Source: Luteimicrobium xylanilyticum
Lineage (GTDB): Bacteria > Actinomycetota > Actinomycetes > Actinomycetales > Cellulomonadaceae
Length of the DNA stretch: 64,000 nucleotides
Assembly (NCBI RefSeq): GCF_009429125.1
Contig: NZ_CP045529.1
Location: 372,001 to 436,000, forward strand
Reading direction: 5' to 3'
The first letter of the stretch is position 1. Each line of letters begins with the position of its first letter. The position numbers and the translations under genes were made by a program. Below, in pieces: positions 27,457 through 35,718 of the stretch. Below the pieces are notes generated by a model. That model searched no databases and was not told the DNA's origin. It worked only from the letters and a program-made list of their open reading frames with translations.

Positions 27457-28866
27457 GTGACCAGCACCAGCGTACCGTCGAACCTCGGCCCGGGACCCGT
27501 GCCGACGGCGTCGGCCGTGCGGACAGCGAGCCGCCGTCGGGCCGACGCCCTGACGGGCGTCCTGCTGCGCGGGATCGTCGCCGCCGCGGCGGCCGCCGCG
27601 ATCGTCTTCTGGTGGACCACCACCCCCGACGACGCGACCGCCTCCGCCGGCACCGCGGTCACGAGCGTCGCGGAGCTCGCGGGTCTCGTGCTCGGCGTCC
27701 TCGTCTGCGCGCAGGTCCTCCTCGTGGCGCGCGTGCCGTGGTTCGAGCGGGCCGTCGGCCTCGACCGCCTCGTCACCTGGCACCGCACCCTCGGCGCCAC
27801 GGTGCTCCTGCTCCTCGCGACGCACGTCGTCCTCATGGTCGGCGGCCAGTCGCTCACCACCTCCGAGAACCCCTGGTCGGCGCTGTGGTCGCTGAACCGG
27901 GCCGTGCCCGACCTGCTCTGGGCGCTCGTCGGGGGCGTGCTGTTCCTCGCGGTCGCCGCGACGTCGGCCCGGGTCGTCCGCAGGCACCTGCCGTACGAGG
28001 CCTGGTACGCCACGCACCTCGGCACGTACCTCGCGATCTACCTGACCTTCTGGCACCAGGTCCGCGGCGGCGCCCACCTGTTCGCGTCGCCCACCGCGCG
28101 GACCCTCTGGTACGCGATGTACCTGGCGACGGCCGCGTGCGTGCTGGTCTGGCGCGTCGGGCTGCCCCTGGTCCGGCAGGCACGCGGCGTCGCACGGGTC
28201 GAGCGGGTGGTCGTCGAGGCCGACGGCGTCACGAGCGTCTGGCTCGGCGGCCGGGCCGTCGAGCGGCTGCGCGCCCAGGCGGGCCAGTTCGTGCTCGTGC
28301 GCTTCCTGGTCCGCGGGCACCTCGGCACCGCGCACCCGTACTCGCTGTCCACCGTGCCCGACGGCGCCCGCGTCCGGCTCACGGTCGGCGCGCTCGGCGA
28401 CCACTCCGGTCGGGTGGGCGCCCTGGCGCCCGGCACGCGCGTCGTCGTCGAGGGCCCCTACGGCCGGTTCACGGCCGACCGTGCGCGGCACCACGGGGTC
28501 CTCCTCGTGGCGGGCGGCGCGGGGATCGGGCCCGTGCGGGCCGTGGCGGAGGAGCTGTGGCGCCGCGGCCACGACGTCGTCGTGCTCCACCGGGCGCGCA
28601 GCGAGCGCGTGCTCGCGCTGGCGGGCGAGCTCCGCGACGTGCCCGGCCTGCGGTACGTGCCGCTCGTCGGGCGGCGGGCCGAGCTGGGCCACGACCCGCT
28701 CGCCGCGGGCTCGGTGAAGGCCCTCGTGCCCGACGTCGCGCGCCGCGACGTGTTCCTGTGCGGCCCGGCGAGCCTGTGCCGCGACGTCGAGCGCACCGTC
28801 CGCTCGCTCGGCGTGCCCCGTTCCGCCGTCCACTACGACGAGCTCAGCTTCGAGGAGCAGCGATGA
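27457..28866 (+). CDS. Ferric reductase-like transmembrane protein with FAD/NAD-binding domain
   Basis: 469 aa from GTG 27457. Residues about 35-245 contain six hydrophobic helices with the haem-ligand His pattern of ferric reductase/NOX proteins (TWHRTLGATVLLLLATHVVLM and ATHLGTYLAIYLTFWHQ). The C-terminal half is a ferredoxin-reductase-type module: FAD-binding HPYSLSTVPDGARVRLTVGALGDHSG, then the NAD(P) site LLVAGGAGIGPVRAVAEEL and the terminal DVFLCGPASLCRDVERTVRSLGV. It should pass electrons from cytosolic NAD(P)H across the membrane. Its stop overlaps the start of an FMN-binding secreted protein (ATGA), so that protein is the likely acceptor. Confidence 0.85.
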   Translation: MTSTSVPSNLGPGPVPTASAVRTASRRRADALTGVLLRGIVAAAAAAAIVFWWTTTPDDATASAGTAVTSVAELAGLVLGVLVCAQVLLVARVPWFERAVGLDRLVTWHRTLGATVLLLLATHVVLMVGGQSLTTSENPWSALWSLNRAVPDLLWALVGGVLFLAVAATSARVVRRHLPYEAWYATHLGTYLAIYLTFWHQVRGGAHLFASPTARTLWYAMYLATAACVLVWRVGLPLVRQARGVARVERVVVEADGVTSVWLGGRAVERLRAQAGQFVLVRFLVRGHLGTAHPYSLSTVPDGARVRLTVGALGDHSGRVGALAPGTRVVVEGPYGRFTADRARHHGVLLVAGGAGIGPVRAVAEELWRRGHDVVVLHRARSERVLALAGELRDVPGLRYVPLVGRRAELGHDPLAAGSVKALVPDVARRDVFLCGPASLCRDVERTVRSLGVPRSAVHYDELSFEEQR

Positions 28867-29375
28867 CCGGACCCTGGCGCGGGAGCGCCCTCTTCGTCGG
28901 CGTGGCCGCCGTGATCGGCGCCGCCGCGGCCGCCCGGTTCGCCGCAGCGGAGGACGCGGCGCCAGCCATGGCCGACGCGCCGTCGTCGGAGACGACCACG
29001 TCGGGCTCGTCCGACTCGTCGAGCCCGTCGGCGTCGAGCTCGGCCGACGACACGGACTCCTCGACGCCCAGCAGCACGTCCACCGCGTCGAGCGACGACT
29101 CCGCCGGCTCCGACGACACGGAGGAGACGGTCGTCGGGTCGACGAGCTCGACGCCCTACGGCTCGGTGCAGGTCTCCGTGACCTTCAAGGGCACGACGAT
29201 CACGAAGGTGGACGTGCTCCAGGCCCCGAACGACCAGCAGAGCGACGGTGCCACGCCGACCCTGGCGTCCGAGGTCGTCGAAGCGCAGTCCGCCAAGGTC
29301 GACACCGTGTCCGGCGCGACGTACACGTCCGAGGCGTACCTCGAGTCGGTCCAGTACGCGATCGACCACCGGTGA
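28863..29375 (+). CDS. Secreted/membrane-tethered FMN-binding domain protein
   Basis: 170 aa. An N-terminal hydrophobic segment (about 8-28) serves as signal or anchor. A long Ser/Thr/Asp-rich linker (about 41-97) follows, then an FMN_bind domain (YGSVQVSVTFKGTTITKVDVLQAPND...). SGAT at 150-153 is the flavinylation motif; its Thr is the residue to which ApbE attaches FMN through a phosphodiester bond. The ApbE gene lies 4 nt downstream, which supports covalent flavinylation outside the membrane. It overlaps the ferric-reductase-like gene by 4 nt. Confidence 0.85.
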   Translation: MTGPWRGSALFVGVAAVIGAAAAARFAAAEDAAPAMADAPSSETTTSGSSDSSSPSASSSADDTDSSTPSSTSTASSDDSAGSDDTEETVVGSTSSTPYGSVQVSVTFKGTTITKVDVLQAPNDQQSDGATPTLASEVVEAQSAKVDTVSGATYTSEAYLESVQYAIDHR

Positions 29376-29379
29376 CGAC

Positions 29380-30147
29380 GTGCGCTTCCTCCTGACGGCG
29401 ATGGCCCTGCCGTTCTCGGTCGACGTGCCCGACGCCGGCACTGCCGCCGCCGCCCCGGGCGGCGAGCAGGTGCGCGAGGCGGTCGCGCGGGCGTTCGCGG
29501 TGATCCGTGTCGCCGAACGCCGGTTCAGCCGTCACCTTCCCGACTCGGAGCTGTCCCGTCTCGACCGCGCCGAGCTGCGCCTGCACGACGCGAGCCCCGA
29601 GCTGCTCGAGGTGCTCACCGTGGCCGAGACGTTCGCGCAGGCGTCGGGCGGTGCGTTCGGGGTCGAGCGGCCCGACGGTCACCTCGACCTCGACGGCGTC
29701 GTCAAGGGTTGGGCGGCGCAGCGCGCGGCGGACGCCCTGGCCGCGGCGGGGGTCGAGCGGTTCTGCCTCAACGCCGGCGGCGACGTCGTCGTGCAGGGTG
29801 GCCGGGCTCCGGGCGTGCCGTGGCAGGTCGGGGTGCGCTCGCCGTGGTCGACCGCGGAGACGCTCGTCGTGCTGCCCGTGCACGACGGCGCGGTCGCGAC
29901 GTCAGGCAGCTACGAGCGCGGTGCGCACGTGCGCGACGCCCGCACGGGCGCGCCCGCGACTGCGCTCGTCTCCGCGACCGTCGTCGCTGATGACCTCGTG
30001 ACCGCCGACGTCGCCGTCACGACGGTCGTCGCGCTCGGCGAGGACGGCGTCGCCTGGGCGCAGGACGAGCTCGGCTGCGGTGTGCTGGCCCTCCGCGCGG
30101 ACGGGACGGTCGTGCGCAGCGGGCTCGGGCTCGCGCACCCCGCCTGA
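29380..30147 (+). CDS. apbE: ApbE-family FAD:protein FMN transferase
   Basis: 255 aa from GTG 29380, 4 nt after the FMN-binding protein stop; an internal ATG (29401) would cut into the first strand MALPFSVDV. Family features: SRHLPDSELSRLDR, GGAFGV, DLDGVVKGWAAQRAADALAAAGVERFCLNAGGDVVVQGG, ATSGSYERG and the metal-site region VTADVAVTTVVALGED. The enzyme uses FAD and Mg2+ to transfer FMN to Thr/Ser of FMN_bind domains. It is shorter than the usual 300-350 aa and lacks a clear lipoprotein signal. The substrate is most likely the preceding protein. Confidence 0.88.
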   Translation: MRFLLTAMALPFSVDVPDAGTAAAAPGGEQVREAVARAFAVIRVAERRFSRHLPDSELSRLDRAELRLHDASPELLEVLTVAETFAQASGGAFGVERPDGHLDLDGVVKGWAAQRAADALAAAGVERFCLNAGGDVVVQGGRAPGVPWQVGVRSPWSTAETLVVLPVHDGAVATSGSYERGAHVRDARTGAPATALVSATVVADDLVTADVAVTTVVALGEDGVAWAQDELGCGVLALRADGTVVRSGLGLAHPA

Positions 30148-30150
30148 GGC

Positions 30151-30167
30151 TCCCCCGCCCCGGGGGA
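30151..30167. terminator. Short hairpin between convergent apbE and ABC exporter genes
   Basis: TCCCCC (30151-30156) pairs with GGGGGA (30162-30167) over a 5-nt loop, directly after the apbE stop. It could act on both strands. Confidence 0.4.
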
Positions 30168-30210
30168 CCGGGTTCGCGGACCTGACCCCGCCGGCCTCGT
30201 CTGAGGAGCG

Positions 30211-31962
30211 TCAACCACGGGACGGGCCGGCCGTGGTCGTGGCTGCCCACAGGTCCGCATAGCTGCCGCCCGTCGTCACGAGGTCGTCGTGCGTGCCCTG
30301 CTCGACGACGCGGCCGTGGTCGAGCACGACCACCCGGTCCGCGGCGGCGGCCTGCCCGAGCCGGTGCGCGACGACGAGGCAGGCACGGCCCGCGGCGACC
30401 GCGTCGACCGCGTCGTCCAGCCCGCGCCCGAGCTCTCCGGCCTCGGACGTCGCCTCGTCGAGCACGACGACGTCCGGGTCGGCCAGCAGGGCGCGCGTGA
30501 GGGCGAGGTGCTGGGTGCGGGCGGCGTCGAGGGCGTGGCCGCCGGCGCCCACGCGAGTCCCGAGGCCGTCGGGGAGCGCGTCGACCCAGGCGAGCGCCCC
30601 TGTGCGCGCGAGTGCGGACCGGAGCGCGGTGTCCGCGGCGTCGGGGGCGACCAGCCGCAGGTTGTCCGCGACCGTCCCGGCGAACAGGTGGACGTCCTGG
30701 GTGACGACGAGCACCTCGCCGCTCCGGTGGACGCTGCCGGTCCGGGCGGCGTGCACCCCTCCGACGACGCCGGCGAGCGTGGACTTGCCCGATCCGCTCC
30801 GCCCCACGAGCGCGACCCGCTCGCCGGCACGCACCCGCAGCGTGACGCCGTGCAGGACGTCCGGGTGCCCCTCGTACCCGGCGGTGAGCCCCACGACGTC
30901 GAGAGCGACGGCAGGGTCCTCGGGCGCGGAGGGCCGGCGCGCTGAGCCTGGGCCGACCGGCGCTGCCCCGAGGACGCCCACGAGTCGCGCGAGCGCGGCC
31001 GTCGCCTGCTGCACCGTGTCGAACGTCGCGAGGAACCCGTTCACGGGGCCGAAGAGCCCGACGAAGAACAGGGCGGCCGTCGTCGCCTGTCCGGTCGTCG
31101 CCTCGCCGGCGCGGACGAGGACGAAGCCCGTGATCAGGACGGCGGACAGCCCGATCGCCTCGGCGGCGTTGAGCCTCCCGTAGAACCGGGTCGACGCCCG
31201 GACGGTGCGCAACCGGGACTCGACCGCGTCTTCCGACGCCCGACGGACGTCGGTCCGGCCCGCTCCACCGAGCCGGAGCGCGCGCAGGGTCGGGAGCGCG
31301 CCGAACGCCGTGAGCTCGGCCGCCGTCCGGGCGCCGTCGGCGGTGCGTGTCGCGGCGTAGAGCGGACGTGCCGCGCGCACGTACCAGCGCAACGTCCACG
31401 CCTGCACGGGCACGGCGAGGAGTCCCGCGGCGGCGAACCGCCAGTCCAGGGTCGCGAGGCCGCCGAGCGTGAGGACGATCGTGCAGCCGCAGCCGAGGAA
31501 GGTGCGGAGCGAGCCCTGAGCGGCTTGCACCACCTCGTCCGCGTCGCCCGCGACGCGGGAGACGAGGTCGCCCGGCGACGTGCGCTCGACGGTCGTGCTG
31601 GGAAGACGGAGCGCGGCGGCGAGCACGTCGGCGCGCAGCCGTGCCGCTCGGGGCACGACGAGGCGGGCCAGCAGCGCCTGCGACGCGCGCACGAGCAGGC
31701 CCGAGGCGACGGCCGCGACCACGACCAGCGCGACCGGGGCCACCAGCGCGTCCGTGCCGCGCCCGTCGACGACGGCCTGCGTGAGGCGGCCTACGGCGAT
31801 CGGCGGCACGAGCGGCACGAGGCTCGCGGCGACGATCGTCGCGGCGGTCAGCGTGGCCGTGGCCCGGGCGCCACGGACCGCGACCCGGGCGTACGCGCGG
31901 ACCGCGGCCGGCGTGGCCACGGGCAGCAGCGCCGGAGCCTCGTGGTCGGCCCGGGCGTTCAT
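30211..31962 (-). CDS. ABC exporter half-transporter A (intact Walker motifs, degenerate signature)
   Basis: 583 aa. Residues about 30-315 form a six-helix type IV ABC exporter domain. The ATPase domain has an intact Walker A GRSGSGKST (387-395), Q-loop TQDVHLF, Walker B VVVLDE (498-503) and H-loop His533. The signature LSGGQ is replaced by LDAAR (478-482). Its start overlaps the stop of half-transporter B (4 nt), so the two are co-translated and should form a heterodimer. The intact Walker site here pairs with the intact LSGGQ of partner B. Siderophore export is an inference from the adjacent iron-uptake locus. Confidence 0.85.
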   Translation of the reverse strand: MNARADHEAPALLPVATPAAVRAYARVAVRGARATATLTAATIVAASLVPLVPPIAVGRLTQAVVDGRGTDALVAPVALVVVAAVASGLLVRASQALLARLVVPRAARLRADVLAAALRLPSTTVERTSPGDLVSRVAGDADEVVQAAQGSLRTFLGCGCTIVLTLGGLATLDWRFAAAGLLAVPVQAWTLRWYVRAARPLYAATRTADGARTAAELTAFGALPTLRALRLGGAGRTDVRRASEDAVESRLRTVRASTRFYGRLNAAEAIGLSAVLITGFVLVRAGEATTGQATTAALFFVGLFGPVNGFLATFDTVQQATAALARLVGVLGAAPVGPGSARRPSAPEDPAVALDVVGLTAGYEGHPDVLHGVTLRVRAGERVALVGRSGSGKSTLAGVVGGVHAARTGSVHRSGEVLVVTQDVHLFAGTVADNLRLVAPDAADTALRSALARTGALAWVDALPDGLGTRVGAGGHALDAARTQHLALTRALLADPDVVVLDEATSEAGELGRGLDDAVDAVAAGRACLVVAHRLGQAAAADRVVVLDHGRVVEQGTHDDLVTTGGSYADLWAATTTAGPSRG

Positions 31963-33677
31963 CCGGCCGCTCCGACCTGCGCGGGCACGGTGGCGTGCGT
32001 CCCGTCGGCCGGCGTCCGGACGGATCCTGTGTCGAGGTCGACGACGTGGTTGCAGACCGCGAGCACGGCCGGGCTCGTCGTGACGACGATCGTCGTCAGA
32101 CCGTCGCGGGCCGCGCGCAGGCCGTCGGCGACCTGTGCCGCCGTGACCGGGTCGAGCGCCGAGGTCGGGTCGTGGAGCACCAGCACCGGGGGTTCCGCGG
32201 CGAGTGCACGGGCGAGCGCGACGCGCTGGCGCTGGCCACCGGACAGGCTGCGGCCGTTCTCCCCGAGGGGGGCGTCGAGGTCACCGTCGAGGGCGTGCAG
32301 CACGTCGTCGAGCGCGGCCGCCCGGACGTACCGCGAGACGTCACGGCGGCCCGGTGCGAGCGCGCGCAGGTTGGCACCCAGGGTGGGAGCGAGGAGCGGC
32401 GCGTCGTGGGGCGAGACGACGACGGCGCGGCGGAGGTCGTCGAGCGCGAGGTCGGTGACGGGCGTCCCGTCGAGCGTCAGCGCGCCCGACGGCGGGTCGA
32501 GCTCGCGGGCGAGGAGTCGGACCACGTCGCGCGCGAGCTGCGCGTCGAGCGTCGTGAGCGCGGTCAGGCTGCCGCCCTCGGCGTGCCAGCCGACCGTCCC
32601 GAGGGTGGGCGTCGAGCCGGCGGCCCGGTCGTCGGCCGTGCGGGTGAGCGTCGGCGGCCCGCCGTCGCCGGCGAGGCGGGCGCCGACGGGTGTCTGCGGG
32701 ACGGCACGGGGCCGGGCGAGGACTGCCTCGATCCGGGCAGCGGAGGCACGCGCACGGGTCCAGGCGCTCGACGCGGTGGCGAGGGTGTCGAGCGGGTCGA
32801 GCAGCACCTGCGCCAGCCCGACGGACGCGACGAGCGCGCCGAGGCCGAGCGAACCGCGGAGCGCGAGATAGCCGCCGACCGCGGCCGTCGCGGCGAGGTA
32901 GAGCCCCGTGAGCAGGGACGCGATCCCGCCGATCGTCCCCTCGATCGTCGTCGCACGTACGGCGGACGTGGCGGCGTCGTCGCTCAGACGCGCGAACCGT
33001 GCCGCGACCGCGGGCCCGGCATGGAGGCCGTGCACCACGCGGAGTCCGCGGACGACGTCCTCGGCGGACGTGGCGGCGTCGGCTGCCGCCTCCTGCTCGT
33101 CGTGCGAGGCGCGCTCGAGGCGCCGTGACGCGCGCCGGACCGTCAGGACGAGCACGACCGTTCCCCCGAGGACGACCAGGGCGAGCGCGGGGGCCGTCCG
33201 GGCGAGGGCGGTCCCCGCCGCCAGGACGACGACGGCCGCTGCGACGGTGGAGGCGATCGTCCCGGCCAGGTCCCCGACCCGCTCGGCGTCGGCGTCGGCC
33301 CGGACGAGGAGGTCCCCGGGGGCCGCGTCGGCCCCGCCCCCGGGGTCGAGGACCCGTGTCACGACGTTCATGCGGACGGTGTGCGCGAGCTGCGCCCGGG
33401 CGCGCGCTCTGGCGCGTGCACCGAAGCGGTAGGAGAGCGACAGGAACGCGAAGTCCGCGAGGAGCGCGAGGAGCCAGAGACCGAGGTGGGCGGCGCTGCC
33501 GTCGGCCACGGCGTCGGCGACGGCAGCGCCGACGATCACGGGGACGAGCGCCTCGCCGAGCTGGTGCTGGGTCAGGAGCACGCTCGCGCAGGCGACCTGG
33601 CGGCGGTGGGCCCTGAGCGAGGTGCGGAGCAGCTCGCGACCGGGGACAGCGGGACGGCGAGCGGGGGCGCGTCTCAT
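31959..33677 (-). CDS. ABC exporter half-transporter B (intact signature, Walker A/B and H-loop lost)
   Basis: 572 aa from ATG 33677; a longer frame to 33791 would run into the divergent AraC gene and its start region. Residues about 25-300 are the membrane domain. The ATPase part keeps the signature LSGGQRQ (478-484), but the expected Walker A position (about 367-380, GGSLTALTTLDAQL) has no GKS/T. Walker B reads VLVLHDP (498-504), so the catalytic Glu is lost, and the H-loop His is absent (VVTTSP, about 531-536). With partner A this leaves one complete and one doubly broken ATP site. Start-site choice is moderately certain. Confidence 0.83.
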   Translation of the reverse strand: MRRAPARRPAVPGRELLRTSLRAHRRQVACASVLLTQHQLGEALVPVIVGAAVADAVADGSAAHLGLWLLALLADFAFLSLSYRFGARARARARAQLAHTVRMNVVTRVLDPGGGADAAPGDLLVRADADAERVGDLAGTIASTVAAAVVVLAAGTALARTAPALALVVLGGTVVLVLTVRRASRRLERASHDEQEAAADAATSAEDVVRGLRVVHGLHAGPAVAARFARLSDDAATSAVRATTIEGTIGGIASLLTGLYLAATAAVGGYLALRGSLGLGALVASVGLAQVLLDPLDTLATASSAWTRARASAARIEAVLARPRAVPQTPVGARLAGDGGPPTLTRTADDRAAGSTPTLGTVGWHAEGGSLTALTTLDAQLARDVVRLLARELDPPSGALTLDGTPVTDLALDDLRRAVVVSPHDAPLLAPTLGANLRALAPGRRDVSRYVRAAALDDVLHALDGDLDAPLGENGRSLSGGQRQRVALARALAAEPPVLVLHDPTSALDPVTAAQVADGLRAARDGLTTIVVTTSPAVLAVCNHVVDLDTGSVRTPADGTHATVPAQVGAAG

Positions 33678-33703
33678 CGTCACCACGCTAGGGTCACGAG
33701 CGG

Positions 33704-33719
33704 GCTGGCGGGTACCAGC
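33704..33719. promoter_or_regulatory. Inverted repeat in the divergent exporter/AraC control region
   Basis: GCTGG (33704-33708) and CCAGC (33715-33719) flank a 6-nt spacer and are followed by the palindrome GCTAGC. It lies midway between the divergent starts at 33677 and 33766 and may be the AraC-type protein's site. Inference only. Confidence 0.3.
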
Positions 33720-33765
33720 TAGCCGGACACGTTGTGTCGAGAATCGGTCGGAGAGGCGGTGCCCG

Positions 33766-34494
33766 GTGTCGGTCGGTGCGATCGGGATCACGCGTTTCGA
33801 GATGGAGCGCGGTCAGCAGTTCAGACGACACGTCCATGACGAGCACCAGCTCGCGTGGGTCAGCCGGGGCGTCCTCATGGTCGAGGTCGACGACCGCTAC
33901 TGGGTGCTGCCGCCGTCGCTCGCGCTCTGGATACCCGCCGGGACGTGGCACGCGACGATCGCCGTGCACGAGGCCGTGATGGAGGGCGTCTACGTGGAGC
34001 CCGCCGCGGCCGACCGATGGGCGGAGCCCACCGTGGTCGCGATGGCTCCGCTCGCGCGCGAGCTCCTCGCCTATCTCGGCGGGGCCCTGGGCGCAGCCGA
34101 GCGGGGTCGTGCCGAGCGCGTCCTGCTCGACGTCCTCGAGCCCGTGGACGGCGCCACGATCGACCTCCCCATGCCGCGAGACGACCGCGCCCGCGCCGTC
34201 GCACAGCTCGTGCTGGGCGACCCGGCAGGGCACGCCTCGCTCGACGTCCTGGGTCGTGAGGTCGGCGCGAGCGCCCGCACCCTGCTCCGCATCTTCGTGG
34301 CCGAGACGGGTATGACCTTCGCGCAGTGGCGTGCGCACGCGCGACTGCAGGGTGCGGTGGCGATGCTTGCCTCGGGCGAGCCTGTGAGCCGTGTCGCCAC
34401 GCGTGTCGGATACACGACATCGAGTGCCTTCGTAGCGGCGTTCCGACGCGTGACCGGGCGCACGCCGGGTGCGTACTTCGCGCCGCAGAGCTAG
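33766..34494 (+). CDS. AraC-family transcriptional regulator with N-terminal cupin
   Basis: 242 aa from GTG 33766, preceded by GGAGAGG at about 9 nt; the frame is open further up but overlaps the divergent exporter gene. The N-terminal half is an AraC-binding cupin (FRRHVHDEHQLAWVSRGVLMVEVDDRYWVLPPSLALWIPAGTWH). The C-terminal ~100 residues hold two helix-turn-helix units (SLDVLGREVGASARTLLRIFVAETGMTFAQWRAHARL and EPVSRVATRVGYTTSSAFVAAFRRVTGRTPGAYF). It is divergent from the exporter pair and precedes a siderophore importer, so it may sense a siderophore or metal complex and control either or both. Confidence 0.85.
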   Translation: MSVGAIGITRFEMERGQQFRRHVHDEHQLAWVSRGVLMVEVDDRYWVLPPSLALWIPAGTWHATIAVHEAVMEGVYVEPAAADRWAEPTVVAMAPLARELLAYLGGALGAAERGRAERVLLDVLEPVDGATIDLPMPRDDRARAVAQLVLGDPAGHASLDVLGREVGASARTLLRIFVAETGMTFAQWRAHARLQGAVAMLASGEPVSRVATRVGYTTSSAFVAAFRRVTGRTPGAYFAPQS

Positions 34495-34623
34495 CCCGAG
34501 CGGCTCCGGACCCGCGCACGGCTGAGGGTCGCGGCACGGGGGCATGTCGGATGGGCGACATCCGACGGCGAGAAGGCGGTGTGTACGCGACACCGGGTCG
34601 CCCGCTACTCTCGACCCGCCCAG

Positions 34624-34642
34624 TTTGCTAAGCCTTACCTAA
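34624..34642. promoter_or_regulatory. IdeR/DmdR-type iron box
   Basis: TTTGCTAAGCCTTACCTAA reads on the minus strand TTAGGTAAGGCTTAGCAAA, matching 15 of 19 positions of the DtxR/IdeR consensus TTAGGTTAGGCTAACCTAA. It lies 90 nt upstream of the siderophore-binding lipoprotein start, with a -10-like TCTAAT at 34652-34657. Iron-loaded IdeR/DmdR repression of the importer operon is the expected consequence. Confidence 0.7.
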
Positions 34643-34731
34643 CTTCCGTCGTCTAATCGACGCGGGCGCAGGCAGCACCGGGTCGCCACTCGAGCCTCGC
34701 GGCGCGCCGCGCCGCCCTCCGGAAGGAACGT

Positions 34732-35718
34732 ATGACCCCGCTTCGTCCGCGCCCGTCCCGACTGTCGCACCGGTCCCGCACGCGGGCCCCCCTCGCGGCC
34801 GCCGTCGTCGGAGCCCTCGCACTCCTCGCCGCCGGCTGCTCGAGCAACGTCTCCGACGCGGCGTCGAGCCCGTCCGCCACGGGTGCGACGGTCCAGACGC
34901 TCTGGGGGCCGGTGACCGTGCCCGCCCACCCGACCCGCGTGGTCGCCCTCGGCTTCCCCGAGGCGACGGCGCTCGCCGACCTCGGCGTCACGCCCGTCGG
35001 TCGGCCGACCTACATCCCGGAGCTCCCGGCCTACACGAGCCTGTTCAAGGACGTTCCGGTCGTCGAGGACGCCGACGGCAAGCCCGACCTCGAGAAGATC
35101 GCGGCGCTCCACCCGGACCTGATCCTCCTCGACGAGTTCGCCGACAAGAAGGACAAGGCGACCTACGACAAGCTCTCGGCGATCGCGCCCACCGTCGACC
35201 TCGAGTGGAAGATGGCGGCCGGGAACTGGCCGGCGGAGGCGCAGGGCACCGCGGAAGCGGTCGGGAAGACGGCTGAGCTCGACAAGCTCAAGGCCGACTA
35301 CCAGGCGCACGCCGACCGCATCAAGAAGGACTTCGCGGACGTCCTCGCGACACACTCGGTCGATCTCGTCTCGGGGGACGCGAACAACTGGTACCTCTAC
35401 TCCGAGGCCTCGTCCCACGGTCGTGTGCTCGTCGACGGCGGCGCGCGCCTCGGTGCGGCCGCGGGTCAGAAGGACGGCTTCGTCCAGTACTCGCCCGAGC
35501 ACTACGACCTGCTGAAGGACACCGACCTGATCTTCGTCGCGGGCAAGGACGAGGCGGACATCAAGCCGGTCACCTCGAACGCCGTCTTCGCCGCCACCAA
35601 GGCCGCGAAAGAGGGGCACGTCGTGGCCACGAACTACTTCTTCTCGAGCAGCTACCAGATCGCGAACGCGCTCCTGGACGACTTCCAGAGGGGGCTCGAG
35701 GAGCTGGAGACCTCGTGA
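34732..35718 (+). CDS. Iron-siderophore ABC transporter, substrate-binding lipoprotein (FecB/FepB type)
   Basis: 328 aa with GGAAGGAA just upstream of ATG 34732. The signal peptide ends in the lipobox LAAGC (Cys about residue 36), so the mature protein is a membrane-anchored lipoprotein. The fold is that of class III periplasmic binding proteins: HPTRVVALGFPEATALADLGVTPVG, DLEKIAALHPDLILLDEFADKK, a long connecting helix, and GARLGAAAGQKDGFVQYSPEHYDLLKDTDLIFVAG. It heads a four-gene operon with two permeases and an ATPase, all overlapping by 4 nt, behind an iron box. Confidence 0.92.
   Translation: MTPLRPRPSRLSHRSRTRAPLAAAVVGALALLAAGCSSNVSDAASSPSATGATVQTLWGPVTVPAHPTRVVALGFPEATALADLGVTPVGRPTYIPELPAYTSLFKDVPVVEDADGKPDLEKIAALHPDLILLDEFADKKDKATYDKLSAIAPTVDLEWKMAAGNWPAEAQGTAEAVGKTAELDKLKADYQAHADRIKKDFADVLATHSVDLVSGDANNWYLYSEASSHGRVLVDGGARLGAAAGQKDGFVQYSPEHYDLLKDTDLIFVAGKDEADIKPVTSNAVFAATKAAKEGHVVATNYFFSSSYQIANALLDDFQRGLEELETS

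Noticed and set aside
28863-29375. Ser/Thr/Asp-rich stretch as a possible frameshifted region
   Set aside because: The frame continues cleanly into an FMN_bind domain with SGAT; the stretch is a plausible extracellular linker.
30211-33677. CydDC-type cysteine/glutathione exporter
   Set aside because: Two coupled half-transporters fit superficially, but there is no cydAB nearby and the neighbours are iron-uptake genes.
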